IMG/VR virus record: IMGVR_UViG_3300017956_000025
Location: 1-46,033 of that record
From: a virus
Direction: 5' to 3' (one strand)
DNA length: 46,033 bases
The notes beneath the pieces were generated by a model that saw only the letters and a list, made by a program, of their open reading frames with translations, had not been told where the DNA came from and made no database searches. A program made the position numbers and the translations under genes. Of this stretch, positions 10,701 to 18,267 are shown piece by piece. Each line of letters begins with the position of its first letter. The first letter of the stretch is position 1.

Positions 10701-13700
10701 TTCGCCAAACTTTGATTGCTCAAAATTAAGAATGCCATCGGCAACTACCTTTTCTGGATCTAGATAATTGCGACCCAATACCCAGGTATTAAATGCTGTT
10801 TCTGAAATTTCTGGAGTCATATCTGTAAATGACTCTACGAGATTCTCAAACGAAGGTATGGTCGGCCCCGTAGCGAAAGACTCTATGGTGCCGCTTAACG
10901 CACTCCTGTAAACCTCTCGATCAGTTGTTAGGGCAAAGTCCTGGAAAAATGGTATTTTTGTTAAAATTCCAAAGTTGTCTTTGAGTGCTTTTCTTAGCGC
11001 CCCATATTTATACGAAACGTAGTACTCCTCACCCTCCTGCATGGAATTATTTATAGACCAGTCTATTTCATTATCGCCATACTCATAGGATATGTATATA
11101 TCATCGTAGACATAGCTGTAAGATAGGTATAGGGAGCCATAATTATAATCAGCAGCAACCTTTGTACCAATGCTTGGTATATTATCTGTTATATACTGAA
11201 CGGTGACCAAGTCACCATTAGTCAAGAAGGAATCGGAAGGAATAGTTATAATTATTCCCTCATCATTATATTCTAGCGAAACTTTATTTATAACATCGGC
11301 CAGGCCTAGCTCTGGTTCAAATTTATCCGAGGCATTAACAGCTGGGCTATCGATATAAACCCGTGATAAAAATTCATCTGCTCCAGTTATTGAAAATCTT
11401 GATCCATTAGAGTCTAGGAGGAAATCTCCATCTAGATCTATTAGAGACAAATTTGGGCCTGTTTTTATCTCTGCATAAAGTCCTGTGCCATCAGTTCCTA
11501 CGGCGACGATTACCATGTCTGAAATTTTTGACACATTCAGCTTTTCATCAAAAACTTCCTCTCCAGTTGCATCAAAGATAACCTTATAAACCTCCGAGGC
11601 ATCTGGATCGCTGATCCTAATTATAAAGTCATCATTATTGGTAAAAACTTTGGTTGAATAATATTTTTTTAAGTCTAAAACATTTTTACTGAATTTAGTT
11701 ACGCCCGGTATATATAGATTATAATCATTATTGCCGATAATTTCTTCTGAGGAAAGGTCCGATACCCTCTCTGCAGCGTCCGTATAATTTAGATTTTCTC
11801 CATAAATATACTTATAATCAACAACTGATCTTATAGACTTTATTTGATTTTCAAAAACAACTGTATAATTATCAAGAATTATGTTTGTTTCTTGGGAATC
11901 ATTATTTAAATCTAAAGCAAAAGAATTTGACCATAATGTAAGTGAGTTTTCTAGATCAAGAACAGATATGGACTCAAAATCATTTTTAATTTTATCGTAA
12001 TTTATAACAGAATTAAATACAGAATTTGACTCGCTTATTTTCTTTGAGGCTTCCGTAACAGCTAGTACATTTTTATTTCTCGTTACTGCACTATTATGCT
12101 TATAAGATACTAGGCCAAAGCTGTCAATATCAAAATCATCGGTTGCCAAGTATATTTTGCCATTCTCGTAGTCAATGGCGTAATCACCAGAGATTCTTAG
12201 CCTTGAAACGTTGTCTAAAAAGCCGTCATAGCTGTCATATTCAATCGTTGAAAGAAAACTATCTGAGTTAACTCTTTTTAGATTTGGAGCAAGAGACAGT
12301 GGCTCATAAAATTTCTCTAAATTAAAAAGGCTATTCTCAGAAAAAACAGCAGAGCTATTTAAAAATGAACCAATATAACTTTCTGTTTTTGAAATAAGCA
12401 TTATATTGGATAAGTCGAAAGCATATCCTGCAGGCCCAATAGTTACATTCTCAAAGAGCGAGGGGGCTTGTGCCGTACTTAAAATTCCAACACTATTTAT
12501 AAGCCCATTAGAATCTGGCTCTCCAAAAAACTTTATTTCGATATCTTCTACTGGATCGGAGCCATCTAATCCAAAACTTCTTATAAAATAAGTTGTTGAT
12601 CCAGCGTCTATAAGCTCACTTGGAATTCCTGGAGATATTTTTATATTCGAGTTAGATGGTATGGCATCTATAGATACAGAGAAAGAGGGTATTACAAATG
12701 AGCCAGAGGGAATAAGCTCCTCTCCCTCTACTTGTGCAAATTGAGCAATCTCATATGCTTCTTTAATCTCTGGAGATCTTCTTCCTGAGAACTGAATATC
12801 TGTATTATTAAAGAAAACAGTTTGATATATTTCTCCAGTAGTTTGATTAAAGATCTTAAAAACATTTGTTATAGGATAATTTTTCGCCCTAACAACAAAT
12901 GATGACACTAGGTCATTCTTGACCTGCTCATTTATAACCTCAACGTGGCAATCAGCCTTATAATCTACATCTTTTACCAATACAGTTTCATATCCAAACT
13001 CTAACTCTACTTCGCTTTCGAGCAAGGCTCTCTTTGGAGTTGCAACGACATCATTATCTTTAACATAATAGTCAAGGTTATTTGTAAATGAATTTTTATA
13101 TGAATAAGAAGCCGTGTATGCAACCCTTCCGGTACCTTCTCCAACGAAGGTCACTCCAGCTACAATTACTTCACCTGTAGCGTAATTTATTGTATACTCG
13201 CCAATTTCAGAGGGAAGCTTTGAAGAATTAAAGGCTATTTCTTTTTTAAATGGAGTCTGAACTTCGATGGCATTCTCATTTGTAGAGAATGTAACTTCTC
13301 CTAATTCTGCTATCTCCCCATTCACATCAACTATTGGTGCATTTTTTAAGAAAAATCTAGTTGAGCTAGAGGGTATATTTTCATTTACTACATCAACAAT
13401 ATTGAAAATCTGAAGGGTATCTTCCGCTACATTTAAAGATAAATCTTTATAAACATATGAGACTAAAAATCTATCATTAAAAGATGGCTTCTCTATATTT
13501 CCAAATTCAGATAGCTGAACCTGATTAGATTCTAAGTTAATATTTTTAAATGCAAAATTTGGATCGTATTTATTCTCTGCCAGGGAGTACTTGTAAATAT
13601 CTAATCGGTACTTGGTGCCAAGGTTATCATCGCAATCAGGTACATCGTCTGGTGTTATATGTATAATTTCCTTGACGGCTATGATATTTTTGTTTGCTAA

Positions 13701-14435
13701 AGTAAGAATAAAGTTTTTAAACGAGTTATTTTCTGAAAATGTTGATACTTCCTCAAGCTCAACGTACTCCTGCTGCAGAGAAACTGGAAAATTTGGAAAA
13801 AAGTGATTTTCGGGTATTGTTGATTCCTGGTTGTACTGCAGAGATTTAAATCTAAGAAGATCACCCTCAGGAGTTCTTGACACCCTATCGATAGAGTAGG
13901 CATTCTCATTTGCAAGACGGTCCGTTGCTCCAGAGGCCCTGGTCCTTACCTCATCTACTACGGTCTGCTTTATGTAATTATCAGATAAAACTTGACCAAT
14001 AGTCTTCTGAGCATTGTAAAGCTGTTCGGCTTGCGCATCAACTATATTTGATACATTAGAGTTCTGCAGAGAGTATACGTCTGGAAGAACCTGATAGATT
14101 TGATCCTTTATAGGATTTCTATTGCTTATACCAACAAAGTAAAGCTGCCTAGATACATCATCATTGACTAATCCAGAGCCATCAATTGATTTAAATTTTA
14201 TATCCTCTAAATCTAATAAATTTAAAAGATAATAATTTCCAGATGTTTGAGGTCTTGTTTTTAAGATAATTACATTATCTTCTATTTTAACGCTAGATAC
14301 CTCTAATCCATCAGAGCTTCCGTCTATAGATTCTATTAAGAAATTATCTTTTGTAATTAAATCGCTTAACTTTTTATTAAACGTAATTTTCAGTTCAGTA
14401 CTTGATATTGCTGAAAATGATACAGGTCTAAGCAT
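4710..14435 (-). CDS. giant LamG/ConA-like structural adhesin in the gpI position (3241 aa)
   Basis: The largest gene here. The N-terminus (about 1-65) reads like a bacterial Ig-like (SbsA-type) domain, with the phrase LKITFNKKLSDLITKDNFLI. Residues about 100-180 are helical (QIYQVLPDVY, then an Ala/Gln-rich stretch) and could stand for the tail protein I module, since P2 and Mu encode I just after J. Three ConA/LamG-like regions are recognisable: about 1220-1330 (EGTISAWITPGWNG), about 2120-2220 (HHIGASWRL then MHLFVDG), and about 2870-3085 (GGTIEFWISPI, then NTWHRVKCVWRAN and FIDGAAS). A DGYx repeat begins at D2105. The C-terminus ends with a helix and LKPSHTNALVKF. The start ATG at 14435 follows AGGAA that overlaps the TAG of the J gene. 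Likely role: baseplate-anchored receptor or glycan binding. The ConA-like calls are fairly sure; the gpI assignment is by synteny only. Confidence 0.75.
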   Translation of the reverse strand: MLRPVSFSAISSTELKITFNKKLSDLITKDNFLIESIDGSSDGLEVSSVKIEDNVIILKTRPQTSGNYYLLNLLDLEDIKFKSIDGSGLVNDDVSRQLYFVGISNRNPIKDQIYQVLPDVYSLQNSNVSNIVDAQAEQLYNAQKTIGQVLSDNYIKQTVVDEVRTRASGATDRLANENAYSIDRVSRTPEGDLLRFKSLQYNQESTIPENHFFPNFPVSLQQEYVELEEVSTFSENNSFKNFILTLANKNIIAVKEIIHITPDDVPDCDDNLGTKYRLDIYKYSLAENKYDPNFAFKNINLESNQVQLSEFGNIEKPSFNDRFLVSYVYKDLSLNVAEDTLQIFNIVDVVNENIPSSSTRFFLKNAPIVDVNGEIAELGEVTFSTNENAIEVQTPFKKEIAFNSSKLPSEIGEYTINYATGEVIVAGVTFVGEGTGRVAYTASYSYKNSFTNNLDYYVKDNDVVATPKRALLESEVELEFGYETVLVKDVDYKADCHVEVINEQVKNDLVSSFVVRAKNYPITNVFKIFNQTTGEIYQTVFFNNTDIQFSGRRSPEIKEAYEIAQFAQVEGEELIPSGSFVIPSFSVSIDAIPSNSNIKISPGIPSELIDAGSTTYFIRSFGLDGSDPVEDIEIKFFGEPDSNGLINSVGILSTAQAPSLFENVTIGPAGYAFDLSNIMLISKTESYIGSFLNSSAVFSENSLFNLEKFYEPLSLAPNLKRVNSDSFLSTIEYDSYDGFLDNVSRLRISGDYAIDYENGKIYLATDDFDIDSFGLVSYKHNSAVTRNKNVLAVTEASKKISESNSVFNSVINYDKIKNDFESISVLDLENSLTLWSNSFALDLNNDSQETNIILDNYTVVFENQIKSIRSVVDYKYIYGENLNYTDAAERVSDLSSEEIIGNNDYNLYIPGVTKFSKNVLDLKKYYSTKVFTNNDDFIIRISDPDASEVYKVIFDATGEEVFDEKLNVSKISDMVIVAVGTDGTGLYAEIKTGPNLSLIDLDGDFLLDSNGSRFSITGADEFLSRVYIDSPAVNASDKFEPELGLADVINKVSLEYNDEGIIITIPSDSFLTNGDLVTVQYITDNIPSIGTKVAADYNYGSLYLSYSYVYDDIYISYEYGDNEIDWSINNSMQEGEEYYVSYKYGALRKALKDNFGILTKIPFFQDFALTTDREVYRSALSGTIESFATGPTIPSFENLVESFTDMTPEISETAFNTWVLGRNYLDPEKVVADGILNFEQSKFGEGVLIEDDLTITTPSLSNLNLTEGTISAWITPGWNGIDNDAEIEIEIDNIGQKIYNYQDGQNPFDFESNFRLFSENENFNIVDSSRGGITANNKRLYIEDEEEKVEFCNYLLSKEDRLLDRVAHASLDIEFNFNYFYKEDPYDFAGIFDQSSGSYGKYGSGINAAALSQFMVGSILFDDSNKNITTLFSLKPLLVENYELAVFLIDELDVAKNNIEKYNRYHKTVLCSCAIKDTLDSLALFRDKDFNSVTITFDAPASTSLMVQADDISQAGPDSFVFIDSENNVFKVSSFLDENYEEAGGEIPSELYGVVVDRIPINKPELSGMGSEALNAIEPTGACVLAYGTATLLTRPNTASSSIYGYEEKSFVINLFDKISMSLEREPVANKVSIKLNKNNIDLFYTDIIDSSDNSFYADFGLQELEKDSLTEDFGSISIGSIQSGVNSEINITKFIYKLNNRFNLNDIFIGKNALSPKSNPFRISKDSFYPINSSPYNIRDDEGIFIWHDELCESELSEHAGQWIFKSRIAETASVPVSVLVDGEDFSFVYDTVALNYNLTGRLITDGEFSSVNRSHRKEDETCANGLICASSFRYCGDGKLEESGWLKINETNSSIINTILGGSQNDRGQWAKTLDFDSSNSSGIYTIGPSVYGDRFSGENSVYTSLPCAGGNYSVSVDFRVDNFEDTNLGSFNGEISGKIIGITPIHIFDGQINVKLMLGLTNAGQTVLLVRDMETLEVIDIAYFNWQNNSFNKLIFRKVDEQISVETETEIISRLSIYDFEKANYENCLLMSQPFFAINLFDAESINSEVFHQNFNGNIISISLIEFDGRHVDGDDLLEDKDTYISTDKKIEFSFFSEGVIDGYGDGYLDGYSDGYAPDVTFDVDELRFTSDRLRYLFDTGESENKNRMSIFKDGKGFLNFRIYDNGFTTNGSPAMYNIAKNIKDFKAGEIHHIGASWRLNTLYEKDEMHLFVDGIEVPNIFRFGGPIKTKINDKFSGIGKERLQDFTTDLIKYYPINVDGTILANSSTFFSSSFSFTSDMYGRAIIFHASTDASTYVGGKYIIGQIVGSGVTILDADTLLPVVFNVSASDISFSLAPTAGIKDLIKTDLVNSTFSVYITRCDESEEEIGGIRYSIRSGEITVENESSIINPKYRTNAQAGIIEFVGLDADCNWVPTVRLSDLDVHIKTFGLLFRGINERVYLASSSYLPSAAYEEFIKHGGQSYIKTLGGKSVFMTHAVEPISLSSVEITKIIKERYIPDCTVSSVTENYTAEFITDLSDSKVSSESERISKVNSGRYLTINVDSDNIVFCSDDIDGYSESENTIIVRGETVDGSNFEEFEIRGNGDIAGSKIFLRVDSVEGSLIIADAYYEPLVLEIRESDPVTVQNNNGEYAEIFRYANGSFVITSYGTDGTFPFELVPGPYIVKYPAFLNVKIPNVGHDLFFGTDINGKNPINGVLDDLKIVTEMSSDTRTYERFTKGTRSITRDYVSPNPACYDDQTLLLVNFDDPIALQSRRLRQKEFLNTESNYKFKLDLEDREKLLEVINNPEEFESRMIRLGFDPEIAKQTFIECNQAEGGPLFNDARYIRNEEMLVSTMSVNDNFGLSGVFAGRSPVLLNNDLSIFRKNGGTIEFWISPILDTLNDATDRYYVDISSVNTKRLKSISPIEIELPTSAGKILSVKLLDKSKRFNKFYNKNEESSILFDEIERSDLTGILEGGTGVSKDFSKEATLSPDGRTIRLKEALPGFNVDVIVSYIPLGLNGERISVYKSRESEVIFSISDGEKELTTGIDVNWKRNTWHRVKCVWRANSSNDFMKIFIDGAASTSITYGDPGVKYGAGSVYGESPNSENNLRKKRKINLTDDFRVISIGGSILDIKPALARIDNLRFSNKPRDNTRSPSGESIDLDYSENTDTVLPVSKDDATTFLLDLKSDENPEYALVVDPKRGIFNFDIEIFDEFDKINTEEIEDLIVELVNRLKPSHTNALVKFPRNLCK
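8079..8123 (-). repeat. 12-base tandem repeat encoding DGYx units
   Basis: Within the 3241-residue gene, four consecutive 12-base units encode DGYG-DGYL-DGYS-DGYA starting at residue 2105. On the plus strand the copies read agccatctgaat, agccatctaaat and so on, with third-position drift between units. This suggests an old or selected repeat rather than a fresh slippage event. The unit sits just before a ConA/LamG-like region. A two-unit version occurs in the neighbouring 1520-residue fibre gene. Confidence 0.85.
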
Positions 14436-14443
14436 TATTGTTC

Positions 14444-17400
14444 CTAGTTAATTCTGAATTTGTTTCTCGACACTGCCTCAAAGGAGATCACTCCCGGTGA
14501 AATATACTGATTATCTAGCGCTCGAATAAACGCCCTTCTTCCTGACAGCCCTGTTTCGTTAAATATAGATATATTAACTGAATCAACTCCATTTTGTGCT
14601 GCAGCAACTGATATAACATCTGAATAATCAACCGTTCCACCAAGTGAAGATGCTGATATAAGGTTTGTTACAGCATTAGCAACATTTTCAATAATACTGT
14701 CTGTATCATTTAATGCATCATCATTTATTAGAATTGTGCCGGAAACATCTACTGAAATTTCTTCAGCTTCTTTTACAAGTACATCTGCGGTAATAGGTCT
14801 TACCCTCTCTATTTCACTCGTAGCATCGAGTATCAGCTTATTTATATTATACGATACGGTTATTCTTTCTCCTTCTTTTGGAGATATAAAGTCATAATCT
14901 ATCTGATACTGCTCAGACAATGCAGGCTGATTTAAAGCAGAAATTTCTATAGAACCAGATATTCCTCCAACGCTATCTCTGAATCCAGATGAAACAGAGA
15001 TATTGCTTATTCTGCCGTACCTATTGGCCGAAGTTCTTTCCGTAGGTACATCGTAAAATAGCTCTTCCGATTCATTTTTATTATAAATACATAGCTCAAC
15101 CCTAATTGTATCAGAAGATGAGAGTTCTATTTCATTGTTAGTCTCATTTGATGGTATAGTAAATTCATAGTTAGTTAAAGAGCTATCTATACTTGCCGTA
15201 CCAACTGTGAATTCTATATTTGAAAGACCGTGACCAACCTTACTGAATACTTTATCGGGATCTCCATTATCATCTAGTCTAGATACAGAGAATATTCTAG
15301 CAATTCCAATGTCTTCGTTTAACTCGGTTAAACCTAGCGCTTCTTCGATATAAGGCTCTAGATCAACCTTGTTTCCAGTTATGCTTGTTCCAACTGTAAC
15401 ATCAAGCATATAAGTATTTAATGAAGTTCCTAATATTTTTACTTTACCCGGAGAAGATATACCCGTTAATGACAGAGCTAAAAATGTCGGACCAAATCTG
15501 GTAATCGGATTTACAGAGAAGTCAGTACTTCTATTAAAAAATATCGGCTGATTAGAACTCGCGGTTCCATCTCCAGATAAGCCGGTTAAAGTGTCTGCGT
15601 CATCATCGCTAGTAATTGGCAGGTCTGACAAGAGCAGGGATGGATAAATTGTTGAAGAATCGTAGATATATGTAACATAAACCGGATCACCAGACAAGAA
15701 AGCTGAATCAACTGTTTCTGTCAAATTTTCTGCCTCAAAAATGCCTTCAGATGGCAGGACCACAGTATTTTGGAAGAATGATCCATCGGTTGAATCCAAA
15801 TCAAATAATTCTACTTTATTATAATCAATTATAATCTCATCATCTATTTGCCCCTGCGAATCTGATGGCAGATAAATCTCTCTGGAAGAGAATTCTCCGT
15901 CAGCTTCCTCTGTATTGTAAAGCTCCAAGGAGTCGGATACCCTTTTTATTGAAATAATGTTTGATATTATTTCATCATCTAAAGATAAGCTTGTTCCAAC
16001 CGCCGTTGTGCCATCAGGCCTCGTTAGGACCCCAAGGGTTGTTGCGACAGTTTCTTTTAGATAGACAGAAATAACTCGATTTATATTATAATTTAATTCT
16101 ATCTCGTAATTTACATCATCAGCAGATCTGGCTATTAGGGACTCTTCCTCAAAGATCCCTCCGCTCTGACTCCAATCAATAACATCTCCGGCGTCTGGAT
16201 CTTTAAACTGATAATCGTCTCCACCGGAAAAGTCTATATTCTTATCATAGAATTGTCGCCATGTATAATTTACACTCAATATATTTGATGCGTTTGGAAG
16301 CGACCGCCCGCTTATTTCTATAAGTCCTGTATAATTTAAGTTATCTTGATCAAGATTTTGGTCAACAACAGAGTAAACTTCGCCAGTTGTTTTATTTTGA
16401 ACACTGGTTACTTTTACTATAGGAGTATGCTTAAGCCTTATAAAGTTTGACCCTGCAGTGCTAACGTCTGAGTTTTCTCCAGACTCTACCCTATCTAAAT
16501 AAACGGCATTTAAATTCTCAATATCAGAAAAAGAAGGAATATCTAGCGAATAAGATTCTCCCTTAATAATTGGCTCTGCATTTACAACCTTTATATTTGA
16601 TATATAATGAAGTTTATCAAACCCAAAGGGGCTGCCACCGGTATCTTCGTTTAAATCTTTTTCAAGCTCGAAGTTTCCTCTCTTAATTCCATCTTCGTCT
16701 ATAAAAGCTTGAGTTAAGGGGCCTGATTGGCTTCCAACAACCGAAATTATGGAATCGATAGGTTGTGCCGGCAAAACCCCCTTCGTAAAGGCTAATACCC
16801 TTCTCTCCTCAGAAGTTCTTGTTTGATCTTGGTTTCCTTGGCCCAGAACGAAGTCATTTCTTTCATCACTAATGTCCCCAGATCCAGAGAAATCAGTAAA
16901 GATGTAAGATTCGGTAAGTGGCTCAACTTTTCTTCCAAGAACATATATATCTACCTTGCCGCCCGTTCCTGAGCTAAGAATTCTGCTAGAGCCATCATCA
17001 AGAGAAATAGTTTCTGTGCCGTCTCTAAGCATAAGGGCGTTGCCAGGCTCTACGACAAGAGCATCTACAACCCCATCAACGCCTAGCAGTGCATTTCTAT
17101 AGCCAAGTGAAGTTCCAATATTTGCTCCACTAAAAACTGATAAAATTCTAGACCTAAATGATGCATCAGTTTCTTTGTTTATTCCCCCTGTTGTTGCCGT
17201 TAGATTTATCACAGATAGGGTGGCCTGCAGATTAGTCCTAACGATCTGCAGAGAAGATACGTTGCCTGTCGTACCGGGCCTTTCCGCTTGAATGGGTATC
17301 TCTATTGCGTATATGCTGTTTATACCGGCTATATTCAGTGCTCTCCTTAGCCTTGTTGCATTTGCGGCAAACCTATTTTTTTCAGAAGATGCCATAACAA

Positions 17401-17767
17401 AGTTTCCAACCGTTCTAAACGTTGCGCCATTTCTTGCGGTAACTATAGTCCCATTTGGAATTGATATATCTGCAGCCAAGCTGTTTGTGGAAAAAATAAC
17501 GATCCCGCTTGCAGAGGCGCCAGAGTTTCTAACTACACCAAAGTTTGAAGCAAGGCGGTCTAGGTCAGCCCCAGAAGTTGTTGCAAGGGACTGCTTCTGT
17601 GAGACAACTGAGAGGGTGGAATAAAGCCTTGATATCTGATCTGCTACCGGATCAATAAAGACATCTCTAGAAACCGTACCAGGCTTTGTGTCTAGGTTTG
17701 GCTGAGACAATCCAAGCCTCTGTATCATTGAGGATACTATTTCACTAAATGATCTAAAGTTTGCCAT
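14444..17767 (-). CDS. baseplate J-like wedge protein (gp47/gpJ family), enlarged
   Basis: An 1107-residue baseplate wedge protein; the family forms the inner ring of contractile-tail baseplates together with gp25/W. The N-terminal third has the typical phrases PGTVSRDVFIDPVADQI, SGADLDRLASNFGV, IPNGTIVTARNGATFRTV and GGINKETDASFRSRIL, followed by GGKVDIYVLGRKVEP near residue 270. The C-terminal family segment resumes near residue 987 (RPITADVLVKEAEEISVDVS) and runs to the end with GTVDYSDVISVAAAQNGVDSV. Between them lie roughly 650-700 residues of beta-rich, acidic sequence not found in small relatives such as P2 gpJ (about 300 aa). The start ATG follows TTAGGAG, whose TAG is the stop of the gp25-like gene. 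Confidence 0.9.
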   Translation of the reverse strand: MANFRSFSEIVSSMIQRLGLSQPNLDTKPGTVSRDVFIDPVADQISRLYSTLSVVSQKQSLATTSGADLDRLASNFGVVRNSGASASGIVIFSTNSLAADISIPNGTIVTARNGATFRTVGNFVMASSEKNRFAANATRLRRALNIAGINSIYAIEIPIQAERPGTTGNVSSLQIVRTNLQATLSVINLTATTGGINKETDASFRSRILSVFSGANIGTSLGYRNALLGVDGVVDALVVEPGNALMLRDGTETISLDDGSSRILSSGTGGKVDIYVLGRKVEPLTESYIFTDFSGSGDISDERNDFVLGQGNQDQTRTSEERRVLAFTKGVLPAQPIDSIISVVGSQSGPLTQAFIDEDGIKRGNFELEKDLNEDTGGSPFGFDKLHYISNIKVVNAEPIIKGESYSLDIPSFSDIENLNAVYLDRVESGENSDVSTAGSNFIRLKHTPIVKVTSVQNKTTGEVYSVVDQNLDQDNLNYTGLIEISGRSLPNASNILSVNYTWRQFYDKNIDFSGGDDYQFKDPDAGDVIDWSQSGGIFEEESLIARSADDVNYEIELNYNINRVISVYLKETVATTLGVLTRPDGTTAVGTSLSLDDEIISNIISIKRVSDSLELYNTEEADGEFSSREIYLPSDSQGQIDDEIIIDYNKVELFDLDSTDGSFFQNTVVLPSEGIFEAENLTETVDSAFLSGDPVYVTYIYDSSTIYPSLLLSDLPITSDDDADTLTGLSGDGTASSNQPIFFNRSTDFSVNPITRFGPTFLALSLTGISSPGKVKILGTSLNTYMLDVTVGTSITGNKVDLEPYIEEALGLTELNEDIGIARIFSVSRLDDNGDPDKVFSKVGHGLSNIEFTVGTASIDSSLTNYEFTIPSNETNNEIELSSSDTIRVELCIYNKNESEELFYDVPTERTSANRYGRISNISVSSGFRDSVGGISGSIEISALNQPALSEQYQIDYDFISPKEGERITVSYNINKLILDATSEIERVRPITADVLVKEAEEISVDVSGTILINDDALNDTDSIIENVANAVTNLISASSLGGTVDYSDVISVAAAQNGVDSVNISIFNETGLSGRRAFIRALDNQYISPGVISFEAVSRNKFRIN

Positions 17768-17775
17768 TATTACTC

Positions 17776-18207
17776 CTAAGCGATCCTTACCGTTAATGAG
17801 GCTGTTAGATCTGTTATTTCCCTTGTCAGAACTGACACACTTACATTATACAATCTTGGATCTAATTCATCTCTTTCCACTATTACTCTATTTATATCAA
17901 CTATAATTTCACCAGGACTTAGACTTTGCCTTGAAGACTGAGCCCTTTGTAAGGCCATTAGATTTTTAACAGCATTGCGAGCGGATCTCTCTAGGTCTAA
18001 GCTTATAATTTGATTATCGGCAACATCACCAATATTTAGGCGACCAATATAACTTCCATATCTTTTATGATACTTGTTGCTGCCCAAATCTGTAAGAAGT
18101 ATCTTTAATATATCTTGCCTAAGCTTATTGTTGCCAACAACCGTAGTGATAGAGCCATCAGCATTAAGAGATATATCGCCGTTTTTTATTTTTAAATCAA
18201 AAGACAT
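17776..18207 (-). CDS. gp25/gpW-like baseplate wedge protein
   Basis: A 143-residue protein of the length expected for the GPW/gp25 family, which joins the baseplate wedge to the first sheath ring. Diagnostic features are the N-terminal beta hairpin (LKIKNGDISLNADGSITTVV), the helix NKLRQDILKILLTDLGSNKY with the following RYGSYIGRLNIGD, and a C-terminal beta region (VIVERDELDPRLYNVSVSVL) ending in a final strand. It lies directly upstream of the J-like gene, as in Mu (46-47) and P2 (W-J). AGGAA precedes the ATG at good spacing. The stop TAG overlaps the Shine-Dalgarno sequence of the J gene, pointing to coupled translation of the two wedge partners. Confidence 0.88.
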   Translation of the reverse strand: MSFDLKIKNGDISLNADGSITTVVGNNKLRQDILKILLTDLGSNKYHKRYGSYIGRLNIGDVADNQIISLDLERSARNAVKNLMALQRAQSSRQSLSPGEIIVDINRVIVERDELDPRLYNVSVSVLTREITDLTASLTVRIA

Positions 18208-18267
18208 CTATTATTCCTAAGTTCTCTTTTTTACTATAAAAATAATAGAAAGACTATATAGTTTTGC
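18208..18267 (-). other. AT-rich spacer
   Basis: Sixty bases between the 681-residue gene and the gp25-like gene. It is strongly AT-rich and ends in the Shine-Dalgarno sequence TTAGGAA. A 12-base string (TATTATTTTTAT on the minus strand, 18247-18236) recurs in the spacer before the 2669-residue gene. No convincing hairpin with a T-tract and no clear -35/-10 pair is seen. Confidence 0.5.
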
